NCBI GenBank assembly: GCA_963662155.1
Contig: OY759262.1
Coordinates: forward strand, 58,868,393-58,932,392
Direction of reading: 5' to 3'
From: Lamellibrachia columna
Taxonomy: Eukaryota > Annelida > Polychaeta > Sabellida > Siboglinidae
Length of the DNA stretch: 64,000 nt
Below the pieces are notes generated by a model, which was not told where the DNA came from, made no database searches, and saw only the letters and a list, made by a program, of their open reading frames with translations. The stretch's first letter is position 1. Every line of letters begins with the position of its first letter. Below, one piece after another: positions 1 to 12,370 of this stretch. The translations under genes and the position numbers were made by a program.

Positions 1-48
1 AAATATATTATTATAATGTATTATTATTAATCTCTGCCCTTTCCATAG

Positions 49-241
49 CGGCTCACCACCGGAGAACTGGCATTCCATCCTCAGACACGGTCTGATGAAC
101 GCATCAGACACAAAGTTCCAGATGAACGGCTACAAGTACGGCAGTGGAATCTACCTCAGCCCAAGGTCAGATGTGGCCTTTCATTATTCGAAGATAAATG
201 AAACTGACCAACAGAGATCAACAGGTGGTAACCAGGCTATG
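49..241 (+). CDS. PARP6/8: PARP6/8-like exon A (HGS and GIYLS motifs)
   Basis: The acceptor is CCATAG at 43-48 and the donor GTATGT at 242. The first base completes a codon, so the intron is phase 2 and the exon leaves in phase 0. It encodes GSPPENWHSILRHGL, then NASDTKFQMNG, then YKYGSGIYLSPRSDVAF. These are the NAD-binding face and triad tyrosine of the PARP fold. Confidence 0.85.
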
Positions 242-3200
242 GTATGTATTTCTTTTGATGTCCACACAAAAGTGGCAGTTTCTCTGCACAATTGGTGTTA
301 TGACGTACCTGTAGACTTTCTCCTCAAGTAGTAACTCATCGTTAAAAAATAAGCTTTATAATTATTACAAAGCTTTTTTTAACTGCAGAGTTTTTTTTAA
401 GCAAGCATTTTCCCCAAAACCTGTTGTGAAACATTTGCATGTTTCATTAATTATTAATGAAGTATAAAAAAAAAATTATTATTTAATTACCCTATGATTA
501 ATACAACTTAAACACATAGTTTGTAGGCAACATTTTGAATTCAAATTTTAAATCTTATCCCTTATAAAACAAATTCAGAACAATTGAATACTTCCTACCA
601 ACATTTTTACTGACCCAATTACCACAAGGGTAGCTTAAAAAGTTCCCCAGACTCTCTATTCCTGACCCACTCATATTCCCCCTTAGAACATGCATGTCTG
701 CTTTATGCACCTGCACACTTTGCAGTATAATGGGTCCCATGGCCCAATTCCATGTGACATTGCATTGTAATGGGATCCATAAGAAATGCTTTATATTAGC
801 ATTGTGGTTTTCAGACTAACAATAGACAGTTTCTTGGTATGAAGAACCCGGCATTTGTAGCCCTGTGCGAAGGTCAGTCTCTCACATGGTCATCTATTGC
901 TCTAATCAGTAATAATGTCCATCATTTGTAGCCTTCTAATCATACCGCATTGACATGTCGGCCTTCCCAATATTCAATGCATTATTTCAAAACTCGGCTA
1001 CATTAAGATTTACATGCAATGTTATCATATACAAGTATGATACATCACTTCAATTCTGCTTAGAGCAAACCATGATATAACAGTTACACTAAATTGTTGT
1101 ACCAGCATATTTATTTATAATTATAAAATATAGTTTTATTACATTTGGAGTTTATTAATAATAAAGAAACTTGACCCTGGGTAGTTTCATCTAATGAATC
1201 CTACAGTTCTGCTACAATCACAGATGATTACAGAGATTTTAAATTTATTTGTGTATATATATTTATTGAACTTGTGTATTAATTACACAGATTCCCAACA
1301 ATCATTGACTATACACTTTCATGTTGCAACCCAGAGAATTAGGGGCAGATCTAGGGTGGTTGGTCGGGGTTCTCAGTCTGTGAACGGGTTAGTGGTCATA
1401 AAATGCAAAAAAATAGCAAATTCCAGTGTATTTATGGTCAGACAACATATTAAGATTGTACCAGACTTGTTAAAAAATTACAAATGAGGTGCAGCTGGTT
1501 CTCTAATAATAAATACAGTGTCATGAGCTGCTGTAAAGTGAATGTGTCTTTATTGCAGTGGTGACAAGTCACAATCTAGAGAAGTGCACCGATCACATCT
1601 GGTTGACAACAAATCCAAACCATGTCTGCACTCGCTTCTTCTTTGTGTGAGTTTGCATCTAAAAAGTTAATAACAACTAACCATCTGTAACTATAAACAA
1701 GAATATCATGCCAATGGTTTACTCAAATTTTTTTTGTAAAAGTGGCAGATTATGATCACCTCTCAGTTCTCATGGCGGCTGACATGTTGATCAATAAATG
1801 CCTGGCAGTTCAAGGAAATTAGCGAAGCTAGACTTTCACTGTGAGGCATTTTTAAATCTAAGGGCCAATGGGTAAACACCGAAGCAATGAGAACTCTCAA
1901 TCAAATGAGCTGTTAAGTCAGAACAGGAGAAGTTTAAAAAGGCCAAAATATGTTGTTTAAGTTGAGTTTAGATGCAAACACAATGGCTGTCCATGGCAAG
2001 TATAGAACTAGGGGTTTACAAAATTAATAGATTTTTATTTGGTAAGGGAATATTGCCAGATTACAAGCACTCGTGACGTAGGGTTATCTAACAGTATGAA
2101 ATTAAGATGTTTTATGTTTAACAAGGTTTTCCTAGTAGAACACTTGCATAATATTCCTGACTGTAGTTGCAAACAGTTCTGGCATACTATCTCTTATATA
2201 TGCATAGGCCCAAAAACATGATTTTTCTTTCCATTTAAATTGAATGCATATTTTTTTTAAATATGGCTGAAGATCTCTAACGGACATTACAATAATGAAA
2301 TACTAAATAATACTAATGTGAGTAATATTGCAGAAGGACAGTGGACCACTTTACCTTGTCTTGAGTAACCTTAAGCGACCTGGTGATAAATGTCACCATT
2401 TCATTTAGTTGACCTGCATCAAGTCATTGTATGAAGAGTACAGAAAATATACTGACTTTCATCAATAGATGCCTGTGCAGAATAATGAATTTTAAAATGT
2501 TCTGACAAGTTGACATCACTTTGTGAGAGAGGACCAAACAACTTCCAGTGGAGAAGGACAACAACACTCTGTGGGAGAGGACCAAACAAGTTCCAGTGGA
2601 GAAGGACAACAACTCTGTGAGAGAGGACCAAACAAGTTCCAGTGGAGAAGGACAATAACACTCTGTGGGAGAGGACCAAACAAGTTCCAGTGGAGAAGGA
2701 CAACAACACTGTGGGAGAGGACCAAACAAGTTCCAGTGGAGGACAACAACACTCTGTGGGAGAGGACCAAACAAGTTCCAGTGGAGAAGGACAACAACAC
2801 TCTGTGGGAGAGGACCAAACAAGTTCCAGTGGAGAAGGACAACAACACTCTGTGGGAGAGGACCAAACAACTTCCAGTGGAGAAGGACAACAACACTGTT
2901 GGAGAGGACCAAACAACTTCCAGTGGAGAAGGACAACAACACTCTGTGGGAGAGGACCAAACAACTTCCAGTGGAGAAGGACAATAACACTCTGTGACAG
3001 AGGACCAAACAACTTCCAGTGGAGAAGGACAACTCTGTGAGAAAGGACCAAACAAGTTCCAGTGGAGAAGGACAATAACACTCTGTGGGAGAGGACCAAA
3101 CAACTTCCAGTGGAGAAGGACAATAACACTCTGTGACAGAGGACCAAACAAGTTCCAGTGGAGAAGGACAATAACACTCTGTGACAGAGGACCAAACAAC

Positions 3201-6200
3201 TTCCAGGGGAGGACAACAACTCTGTGAGAGAGGACCAAACAAGTTCCAGTGGAGGACAATAACACTCTGTGGGAGAGGACCAAACAACTTCCAGTGGAGG
3301 ACAACAACACTCTGTGGGAGAGGACCAAACAACTTCCAGTGGAGGACAATAACACTCTGTGAGAGAGGACCAAACAACTTCCAGTGGAGAAGGACAATAA
3401 CTGTGTGAGAGAGGACCAAGCAACTTCCAGTGGAGAAGGACAATAACACTCTGTGAGAGAGGACCAAACAACTTCCAGTTGAGAAGGACAACACTCTGTG
3501 GGAGAGGACCAAACAACTTCCAGTGGAGGACAACAACACTCTGTGGGAGAGGACCAAACAAGTTCCAGTGGAGAAGGACAATAACACTCTGTGACAGAGG
3601 ACCAAACAACTTCCAGTGGAGAAGGACAACAACTCTGTGAGAGAGGACCAAACAACTTCCAGTGGAGAAGGACAACAACTCTGTGAGAGAGGACCAAACA
3701 AGTTCCAGTGGAGAAGGACAATAACACTCTGTGGGAGAGGACCAAACAAGTTCCAGTGGAGAAGGACAATAACACTCTGTGGGAGAGGACCAAACAAGTT
3801 CCAGTGGAGAAGGACAATAACACTCTGTGGGAGAGGACCAAACAACTTCCAGTGCAGAAGGACAATAACACTCTGTGAGAGAGGACCAAACAACTTCCAG
3901 TGGAGAAGGACAATAACACTCTGTGAGAGAGGACCAAACAACTTCCAGTGGAGAAGGACAATAACACTCTGTGGTAGAGGACCAAACAACTTCCAGTGGA
4001 GAAGGACAATAACACTTTGTGAGAGAGGACCAAACAACTTCCAGTGGAGAAGGACAACAACACTCTGTGGGAGAGGACCAAACAACTTCCAGTGGAGGAC
4101 AATAACACTCTGTGAGAGAGGACCAAACAACTTCCAGTGGAGAAGGACAATAACTGTGTGAGAGAGGACCAAGCAACTTCCAGTGGAGAAGGACAATAAC
4201 ACTCTGTGAGAGAGGACCAAACAACTTCCAGTGGAGAAGAACAATAACACTCTGTGGGAGAGGACCAAACAACTTCCAGTGGAGAAGGACAACAACTCTG
4301 TGGGAGAGGACCAAACAACTTCCAGTGGAGAAGGACAACAACTCTGTGGGAGAGGACCAAACAACTTCCAGTGGAGAAGGACAACAACTCTGTGGGAGAG
4401 GACCAAACAACTTCCAGTGGAGAAGGACAACAACTCTGTGAGAGAGGACCAAACAACTTCCAGTGGAGGACAATAACACTCTGTGGGAGAGGACCAAACA
4501 ACTTCCAGTGGAGAAGGACAATAACACTCTGTGGGAGAGGACCAAACAACTTCCAGTGGAGAAGGACAACAACTCTGTGGGAGAGGACCAAACAACTTCC
4601 AGTGGAGAAGGACAACAACTCTGTGGGAGAGGACCAAACAACTTCCAGTGGAGAAGGACAACAACTCTGTGAGAGAGGACCAAACAACTTCTCTGTGGGA
4701 GAGGACCAAACAATTTCCAGTGGAGAAGGACAACAACTCTGAGAGAGAGGACCAAACAACTTCCAGTGGAGAAGGACAACAACACTCTGTGGGAGAGGAC
4801 CAAACAACTTCCAGTGGAGAAGGACAATAACACTCTGTGAGAGAGGACCAAACAACTTCCAGTGGAGAAGGACAATAACTGTGTGAGAGAGGACCAAGCA
4901 ACTTCCAGTGGAGAAGGACAATAACACTCTGTGAGTGAGGACCAAACAACTTCCAGTGGAGAAGGACAACAACTCTGTGGGAGAGGACCAAACAACTTCC
5001 AGTGGAGAAGGACAACAACTCTGTGGGAGAGGACCAAACAACTTCCAGTGGAGAAGGACAACAACTCTGTGGGAGAGGACCAAACAACTTCCAGTGGAGA
5101 AGGACAACAACTCTGTGAGAGAGGACCAAACAACTTCCAGTGGAGGACAATAACACTCTGTGGGAGAGGACCAAACAACTTCCAGTGGAGAAGGACAACA
5201 ACACTCTGTGGGAGAGGACCAAACAACTTCCAGTGGAGAAGGACAATAACACTCTGTGGGAGAGGACCAAACAACTTCCAGTGGAGGGACAACAACACTC
5301 TGTGGGAGAGGACCAAACAACTTCCAGTGGAGGACAACAACACTCTGTGGGAGAGGACCAAACAACTTCCAGTGGAGAAGGACAATAACACTCTGTGAGA
5401 GAGGACCAAACAACTTCCAGTGGAGAAGGACAACAACTCTGTGGGAGAGGACCAAACAAGTTCCAGTGGAGAAGGACAATAACACTCTGTGGGAGAGGAC
5501 CAAACAACTTCCAGTGCAGAAGGACAATAACACTCTGTGAGAGAGGACCAAACAACTTCCAGTGGAGAAGGACAATAACACTCTGTGGGAGAGGACCAAA
5601 CAACTTCCAGTGGAGAAGGACAATAACACTCTGTGGGAGAGGACCAAACAACTTCCAGTGGAGAAGGACAATAACACTCTGTGAGAGAGGACCAAACAAC
5701 TTCCAGTGGAGAAGGACAACAACACTCTGTGGGAGAGGACCAAACAACTTCCAGTGGAGAAGGACAATAACACTCTGTGAGAGAGGACCAAACAACTTCC
5801 AGTGGAGAAGGACAATAACTGTGTGAGAGAGGACCAAGCAACTTCCAGTGGAGAAGGACAATAACACTCTGTGAGTGAGGACCAAACAACTTCCAGTGGA
5901 GAAGAACAATAACACTCTGTGGGAGAGGACCAAACAACTTCCAGTGGAGAAGGACAACAACTCTGTGGGAGAGGACCAAACAACTTCCAGTGGAGAAGGA
6001 CAACAACTCTGTGGGAGAGGACCAAACAACTTCCAGTGGAGAAGGACAACAACTCTGTGAGAGAGGACCAAACAACTTCTCTGTGGGAGAGGACCAAACA
6101 ATTTCCAGTGGAGAAGGACAACAACTCTGAGAGAGAGGACCAAACAACTTCCAGTGGAGAAGGACAACAATACTAGTTTTTTGGCTTTTTACATTTTAGG

Positions 6201-6691
6201 TGACACCAGACAAGATGATGATGTTTGTCCACAACGAGAGAAGGCGTTCTGTTTCAAATCCTCCTCCATTATAATCAGACAATCACTCATGGAAATAAAA
6301 GAAGATGGGTCTCCCCCATGGGAAGAGAATGGCCTAGAAACACCTGGTAGAGGGACATTGAAGTTGAAGCATGCATTAAGAAGATGGGTTTCTCCTGGAA
6401 TGAACTCATGAAGAAGATGGCACAAAACAGGATTCAGCGGAGAATGTTTGTTGATGGCCCATTGTCCCAGCGAGCGCATGGGCTCAAGTAAGAAAGTAAC
6501 AGAATAACACTGCAAGTAAATATGATGCATTCTCCCAATAGTACAAAGTATATTTAGAGTGACTGTTGAACTTACTGTTGAGCTGTTGGTGTTTGTAGCT
6601 ACGAGTACCGTGAGGCAGGAGACCGTTGGATTGACACACAGTCCAACGTTTACCGAGATGAAATACTGCGGGTTGTCAAGTACCAATTCAG
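49..6691 (+). CDS. PARP6/8: PARP6/PARP8-like mono-ADP-ribosyltransferase, C-terminal catalytic exons (partial gene)
   Basis: Four exons (49-241, 815-872, 1559-1646, 6599-6691) join in frame and read through the C-terminal half of a PARP catalytic domain. Family knowledge: PARP6 and PARP8 transfer single ADP-ribose units from NAD+ to proteins. Seen here: GSPPENWHSIL after a codon split over the upstream intron, whose last base C fits the catalytic His of the HGS motif; YGSGIYLS carrying the triad Tyr; FVALCE; NHVCTRFFFV; and a C-terminal helix with DEILRVV. The order and spacing follow the PARP6/8 C-terminus as I recall it. The upstream part of the gene lies outside the window. A strong donor (CAG|GTATGT) ends the last exon, so a tiny terminal exon may follow; otherwise translation would stop at 6756-6758. 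Confidence 0.82.
815..872 (+). CDS. PARP6/8: PARP6/8-like exon B
   Basis: A short exon with acceptor TTTTCAG (808-814) and donor GTCAGT (873). It enters in phase 0, continuing exon A, and leaves in phase 1. It encodes NNRQFLGMKNPAFVALCE, the beta strand ending in ALCE that precedes the V(V/I)TS strand in PARP6/8. Confidence 0.75.
1559..1646 (+). CDS. PARP6/8: PARP6/8-like exon C
   Basis: The acceptor is TTTATTGCAG (ends 1558) and the donor GTGAGT (1647). It enters in phase 1 and leaves in phase 2. It encodes VVTSHNLEKCTDHIW and ends in NHVCTRFFF, the most diagnostic PARP6/8 string in the window. Confidence 0.82.
1955..2225 (+). repeat. Dispersed repeat family X, copy 1
   Basis: This segment contains GTTGAGTTTAGATGCAAAC, a core around GTGACGTAGGGTTAT, AAATTAAGATGTTTTATG and GCATAGGCCCAAAAACA. 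The same blocks recur in the same order at 39668-39935, and the core recurs in reverse at 7618-7790. No transposase or tRNA-like head was recognised, so it may be a SINE or MITE. Confidence 0.7.
2520..6170 (+). repeat. 3.65 kb minisatellite, 42-48 bp unit, about 78 copies
   Basis: The array lies in the intron between PARP exons C and D. The core is GAGAGGACCAAACAACTTCC followed by AGTGGAGAAGGACAA and (C)ACTCTGTG(G/A). Units differ by gain or loss of AC, AGA or GAAGG, giving about 48, 46, 45 and 43 bp. Variant sites (C/G in AACAA(C/G)TTCC, CAA/AAT before CACTC) are patterned along the array. The long open frames on both strands come from the unit lacking stops, not from a gene. Confidence 0.97.
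6290..6490 (+). mobile_element. LINE 3'-terminal remnant (endonuclease-RT C-terminus)
   Basis: One frame reads GREWPRNTW, stop, then IKKMGFSWNELMKKMAQNR and MFVDGPLSQRAHGLK. The pattern GRP.NTW...GL.W.E...AQ.R.RW...V..L is the usual extreme C-terminus of endonuclease-reverse transcriptase LINEs. A stop after NTW and the lack of upstream RT show that this is a dead 5'-truncated copy in the PARP intron. Confidence 0.7.
6599..6691 (+). CDS. PARP6/8: PARP6/8-like exon D (C-terminal)
   Basis: The acceptor is GTTTGTAG (ends 6598); the first base C completes the Val codon left by exon C. It encodes YEYREAGDRWIDTQSN then VYRDEILRVVKYQF, matching the penultimate strand and last helix of PARP6/8. CAG|GTATGT at the end suggests one more short exon. 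Confidence 0.75.
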
Positions 6692-6758
6692 GTATGTCCC
6701 CATATCAGGTTTGTCAATGATGTTGGCATGTCGGCTAGCCAGGTGCATCATTACGTGA

Positions 6759-8421
6759 AGGAATATCCCAAATTAGGCTCGTCATTAAATCCGGTGTGTC
6801 CAAGTTAGGTCTGTTACGAGACTAGTTGCAACATCAGATGGCTGTCTTTGAAACATGTGCAGCTTGTGGATATATTTTAATATTTACCAATTCTGCACTC
6901 CAACTTTCAGTGCAGTTCCTACTAATTTGTAATTTGTATGTCGGTCTGTTGGTGCCTTATTTGTATGTATCAGTGTATTTTATCGATATATAAGGCCTGC
7001 AGCCAGGGCTTCCAAAAACGTAGGAATTTTTGTATGGATGGCACTTGCCTCCAGACGTAACTTATTCTTAGCCCAACGATGGGCTTTCAATGTATTAAAA
7101 CAATATTTGTTGGCATGCACTTATTTTATGATTAATATCATCTTGCATAGAATACATTACAAGGCGTGCATTTGTTTGTGCGAGTGTGGTGTTTATGTGC
7201 ATGCGAATGTGTAATATGAATTGTTTTTTACAACAGTAACATATATAATTAATTATTTACAGTTTTTTTTGCTGATGTTTGTCCACAATGAGAGAAGGCG
7301 TTCTGTTGCACATTTAAAATCGACAGCAAACCATATACAATGCCATTATCAAATTACTTAATATCATTATCAAATCATTTTATTTATTGTTTGTTAGCCA
7401 ATTCAGATATACATATATATCTGGTGAAGATTTCATTACCGGTATGTTAATGTCTACTTCTTAAAATCATTCACTGAACTGTGTCGCAAGAAATATTAGC
7501 CCAAGGGATCTTTGTTGAGCGACCTCCATGGGGTGAAGATTGACCTCACGTGGGATGAAGATGGCTCTCGCTTTTAAAAGGAAACAAAAGTCATGGTTCT
7601 AACTACGAGTTACTAAAATATAACCATTTGCAAGATGCAACTACAATTAAGAATATTACGCACGCGGTTTACTATGAAAACCTTGTTGAACACACAGCAT
7701 CTTAATTTCATGGGCTGTGCCATATTGTTGGATAACCATACGTCACAAGTGTCAAAGTCTAGCAAAATTCGCTCGCCAAATGAAAACATATTCGTATACA
7801 CCGTATATATTTTCACCTTTGTTTACTAAACCTCTTTCTGACAAAATGTAACATTTGTTTGAGACTACGTTGGTTCTGTGTATACTAGCCTCACTTAATG
7901 TCATGTGTAGGATACCTGATTTTCTTAGAACAATGTATGTGCTTATTGGCCACGCTAGTTAACATGGCAGCCTTCAGTCAACTGGAGAAATGACCAGAAT
8001 CTCCCACTTTCTGAGTAAACCGCTGACGTGATATTCTTGATCTTAGTTGCACATGGTTAATTAGTTTTTATTATCTCTATTAGGTGCATGGCCCCAAAGC
8101 TGACTTGTTTTGCTTTAACAATTTGCTTCTGACGATGCATTCATCATCACGCTCTTCAGCGTCTTCACCGATTCTTTCTACTGCTGACAACATCTAGCGT
8201 TAACAGCAATCATTCCTGTTCTTTGATTCCAAGCCAGACAGATATCAATGCGATATGCAGAAGTATTTGGGCTAATGAAGATATTATTGTAGTAGTACAG
8301 TGGTGTTTCATATCTAAAAATTTATTTGTATAGTTATAAAAATTACTGAAATAATTGTTTATGAAAAATAATAAAATTACTCAAGTAACACAAAAAAATT
8401 GTAAATTCACCTTCACCCCTT
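6759..8421. other. Intergenic or intronic DNA downstream of PARP
   Basis: AT-rich with no recognisable exon. A 35 bp string at 7273-7307 (GATGTTTGTCCACAA then GAGAGAAGGCGTTCTGTT) repeats 6219-6253 with one difference. Family X copy 2 is at 7618-7790. Confidence 0.5.
7618..7790 (-). repeat. Dispersed repeat family X, copy 2 (inverted)
   Basis: Read on the minus strand it gives CTTGTGACGTATGGTTATCC, AAATTAAGATGCTGTGTG, TTCAACAAGGTTTTCATAGT and TTGTAGTTGCA. These are the same ordered blocks as in the copies at 1955-2225 and 39668-39935. Confidence 0.7.
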
Positions 8422-8745
8422 GGTCAGAACAGTCGTTGGGTGGCCTTTCCAGAATCTTTGCCAGCCTGGTCAGTCGTAGGGTGGCTTTTTCAGTCTCTGC
8501 CAGCCTGGTCAGTCGTAGGGTGGCCTTTCCAGAGTCTCTGCCAGCCTTGTCAGTCGTAGGGTGGCCTTTCCAGAGCCTTGTCAGTCGTAGGGGTGGCCTT
8601 TCCAGAGTCTTTGCCAGCCTTGTCAGTCGTAGGGTGGCCTTTCCAGAGTCTTTGTCAGTCGTAGGGTGGCCTTTCCAGAGCCTTTGCCAGCCTGGTCAGT
8701 CATAGGGTGGCCTTTCCAGTCTTCTCCATCCTGGTCAGTCGTCTG
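8422..8745 (+). repeat. Minisatellite, about 41 bp unit with shortened copies
   Basis: About eight tandem units of GTCAGTCGTAGGGTGGCCTT plus TCCAGAGTCTTTGCCAGCCT. Several copies lack the TTTGCCAGCC part. The open frame across it is a by-product. Confidence 0.9.
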
Positions 8746-9878
8746 ATGTGCATAGTAGGGTTAGTAGTTTGCCTGGTCCTGTATCTTATCCAGGCAATTT
8801 TTGTCCTGTACTTAAATCATTATAATTACTCGAACAACTAAATTAAATAGTTGAGGTGCGTATGTATTGGAATGACTAAGATATATGCCTCCCTCTTATC
8901 TTCTTCTGGGGCGCACGCAATGGTTCTGGAGGCATTTCTCACAAATGTAGATGTTTTAATTGTCCATCTTCTTTGCGCTCGCCAGGTTGAGATTTATAAC
9001 TGAATTTGTACTCGCTCGACCAATGAGTACATAGAGTACTACAGAAGTGTAGTCAACGCATTCAATTGTTCTCCAGGTCGAAATGATTTTAATCGTGTAC
9101 ATTAGACAGCCACATACATAGTAGCAACATAATCACACACGATGACAATGAAAAGAACAGGGAAGATAAATATCACCGTAAATAAAGTAAACATCACTGA
9201 AAATGTATGTAGACTCTTAGTCTAGTAGATTTGACAAGTAAATTATGACCGGAAATTTTGAACTCTAATGCTAAAGCAGGTATGACCATCGGGTGGCTTA
9301 TTAAAAATTTGGATGCCTAAAATTTGGCATGACTACACACCTCAGTGTGAATTTAAAATAACCTTGACCGCCCTTTGGAAACACTCCTCTGGGGTATTTA
9401 TACTCTCAGCTTACCAAATTCATATGCCGTCACTAGAGGCACTGTGATTGCTTAAATACCAAATACGCTTTACCTTTGGTCAACTTGTTAAACCACCCAC
9501 CATCTCAACCGCTGGGAAGTGACATCTCACATCAGTTTCCTTGCCCAGTTTGCCAATTAAGCTTGTGAAGCCAGTCCAGGGTTCCCATGGCTCTTTCAGT
9601 TCCCTAATTACAATGACCCCCAAGGTAAAAGAATTAGCAAATCTCAGGATTAAAGGGCGACACTGTCTTCCATTAAGTGAGGACTTAAGGGTCTAAGCAT
9701 TACCATCTATCTTTGGCACCATAGTCATTATCCACTTGGGTTAACTATAAACTTTTCGAAACCTGGTTTTCCGTTGCTAATCTAGGCTTAATACATCGAT
9801 TAAATACATCGTAATGACTTAACATTAGCTACTAAAAACTAATTAAATCAAACTGGCATATACTTTACAATTGGGTGG
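8746..9878. other. No gene seen
   Basis: Mixed AT-rich DNA. No exon, RNA gene or named repeat was recognised. Confidence 0.4.
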
Positions 9879-10222
9879 TTATTTCATGGTGCTTTTACAT
9901 CGCACAGCATGAGAAAGAAACCAAGCTGTTGTTAATGGAACCAAAATGACTGAATGAGGCAGGAAAGTTCCGAGTACTATTATAATACTAGTACACAATT
10001 CAGCGTCACCAACATTCACATGTCTGGCATTGGCCAGGTCATTTCTCCGAATGTATAGACATTGGCTGGACCGTAGGCCTTTTCTATGCAAGCCCTTAAT
10101 CCGGGCGAATCTACAATGAATACACAGCCCGGTGGGTCTAGCTCCTCCGTCCAATCTTCCTCCCCCACTGGATTTTTGACTTTGGGTGTAGAAGTCGGAC
10201 AGTCTCTCGGAGCCATTTTGTA
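9879..10222 (-). CDS. Possible second exon of the HEPN gene (uncertain)
   Basis: On the minus strand an acceptor CTCTTTCAG is followed at 10222 by sequence that continues the phase of the HEPN exon (phase 1) and stays open to a stop at 9879-9881. A different frame from 10216 starts MAPRDCPTSTPKV and looks at least as protein-like (GCVFIVDSPGLRACIEKAYG). I recognise neither product. The link to the HEPN exon rests only on strand, order and phase. Confidence 0.3.
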
Positions 10223-10229
10223 CTGAAAG

Positions 10230-11920
10230 AGCAGAGAGATGAATTACTTATTAAGTAAAATAACATATATTAAAACTCTGTCCAGTTTGTAATACTCAGG
10301 AACTAGGAGATGAATTGTATTATAGTCTTGGTGTGTTCTGCACTTGCACATTTTCGATACATCCAAACTACAGAGTAGGATCAAATGTGCTTAAATTCAG
10401 TGAATTATTTAAAATATATAATGTTGTTGTTTCCTTTTTTGAAAACGTAATTCATAGTTTGGTTATTTAAACATGTTGCATGAATTGTTCAGTTAGCATA
10501 CATTGTGTTTATGTTATTATGTATTACATGTTATACATTTCACATTTGAAAGTCTGCATAATTATACCTAGAAAGGGTTTGGCTGTAAAAAAAATTTTAA
10601 ATATAATTTACGTTATGCAAAAGTTTTGTAAACTTGTTTCTACTGCTTATGGGACAGATGGGCTATGCAAAAATCCAAGAGACATACATGTATAAGTACC
10701 GATGAATAGCTGAGTAATGAGACCAAAAGCCCAGTGATAGTAATTTATGTTATGTGCAACCGTTGCAACAGTTTTGCTCAACTTTTGCTTTGAAGTTTTC
10801 CAAGTGTGTATCTGTGTAATGTCATCCAAGTTATACTGCAACGATCTAGTGTGACAACGATCTATAATAACAGTATGTACATATGTATACTATGATGGGA
10901 TTTTACGTTACGTAATTGACGTTGTATAACTTCTTGTGTGTCTAATGTTCTAAACTATCAACATCTAATGTGTCTGTTTATAAGTTTGAAGCATCAAGAA
11001 TGTTTTGTGTGAAACTGATAATAAATATCCCATATGCAGTATTTGTCAGTTAAGTTGTTTGGATGTCTTCCTTTATCTCTATTTTCAAAGCAATTTTTAG
11101 TGCTTTTTTAAACTAATTGACTAAAGCTAAATAAAACAAAGCAGGGCATATTATAAGTCCTGAAAACAATTATTATTAAAAGATGTCAGTCAAGTTTGAT
11201 ATTTTTAAGATACATTAGTGATTTGAACACACACAAATCATGGTAATGAACAATTAAATTATATATATTTTTTGGTAAATTCATTAAGAAACCATACATT
11301 TCCTACAAAGTTCTTAAGCTGAAAATTTGCTAAATTGTCCTACAGATATATACAGAATATACTTCTAAAAAAATAAACTGACATTTTTAATAAACTGACA
11401 TCTTGGACCATAAAAATCCTGCCCACTCTTTCACATAAAAGTAGCTGGTCAATGTAGAAATTACTAATATGAAATGTTTTAACTGTCGGCAAGATCTCGT
11501 CTTACTTTTCAAAGGGAAACAAAGCAATCTCTGGACAAAGACTACAGAAAATGGCAGCTGCAGTCTCAAAAAAATTAAGGAATTTATAGGAAATTGTTCA
11601 GGACTTATATAAGGATTTGAAATAAATGTTTTAATTTGTTTGGTTCAAAAGTGATATATTTGTACCTGAATTAGTCCTAGTAAACTATTAAGTTGGTTAA
11701 ATTTACGCAAGACCATTCAACAGTCAACCATGAGGCAATGTGCAAGATTCACTATTTAGATGGCAATTTAGAACATTTGTTAGAATTCTGTGCATTTCAA
11801 GGTATTTTTTCTTGCCATGAAAAAAATAAAAGAATATTTAGGAAAAATAAATGAATTTTAAGGCTTGGACAAAATAAAGGACTAAAGCAAACCGATTCCC
11901 AACACTAACTAAAATTACTC
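10230..11920. other. No gene seen
   Basis: AT-rich DNA between the two putative minus-strand exons. No domain, tRNA or array was recognised. Confidence 0.4.
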
Positions 11921-11923
11921 ACT

Positions 11924-12048
11924 GAGGATGCATCATTGGTATGATCTCTTGACCTCTGAACCCTCCTGGGAAGACCGACGTTAGTCCTCTCTGAGGATGC
12001 ATCGTCTCTATGATCTCTTGACCTTTGAACTCTCCTGGGAAGACTGCT
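11924..12048 (+). repeat. 69 bp direct duplication
   Basis: GAGGATGCATC and ATGATCTCTTGACCT recur at a 69 bp offset (11924 and 11993) with several substitutions. Confidence 0.75.
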
Positions 12049-12370
12049 GTTCATTCTCTTATGTATCACTACAATGCAGCCCAGTCAACACAGACTCATT
12101 CCCTGGTCACCCAACACAATTTGTTTGCAATGCACCTGAGCCTAACTTAAGATGTGATCTGTTATGCATGCATCAATAGAGAAAAATCATTAGTCATATG
12201 ACAAATCACACCAGTATTAAGGGAATCACTTTGTGCGAACATCTTCATAATTACCTATAGCTAACTTGGATGGCTGGAACACAATCACACTAATATGAAG
12301 TACACGAATATGGCTGTGATAAACTGACTAACCCAGTGTCTATTTCAAAATAGATGCCATGATGATTATA

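Larger units (their letters stand above)
242..2519. other. PARP introns (AT-rich) with one dispersed repeat
   Basis: Outside exons B and C this stretch is AT-rich intron. No other coding signal was recognised. It includes a short dispersed repeat at 1955-2225. Confidence 0.6.

Noticed and set aside
555..740. A 61-codon minus-strand frame in the PARP intron
   Set aside because: No domain, no splice context, and it lies antisense inside an intron of a recognised gene.
2419..6170. Three overlapping antisense frames of 1202-1248 codons
   Set aside because: They translate the minisatellite unit in rotating frames (CPSPLEVVWSS, LSFSTGSCLVLS, VLLHWKLFGP). All frames being open is a property of the unit, and the array lies between PARP exons.
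8355..8705. A 116-codon frame rich in SLVSRRVAF repeats
   Set aside because: Translation of the 41 bp minisatellite only.
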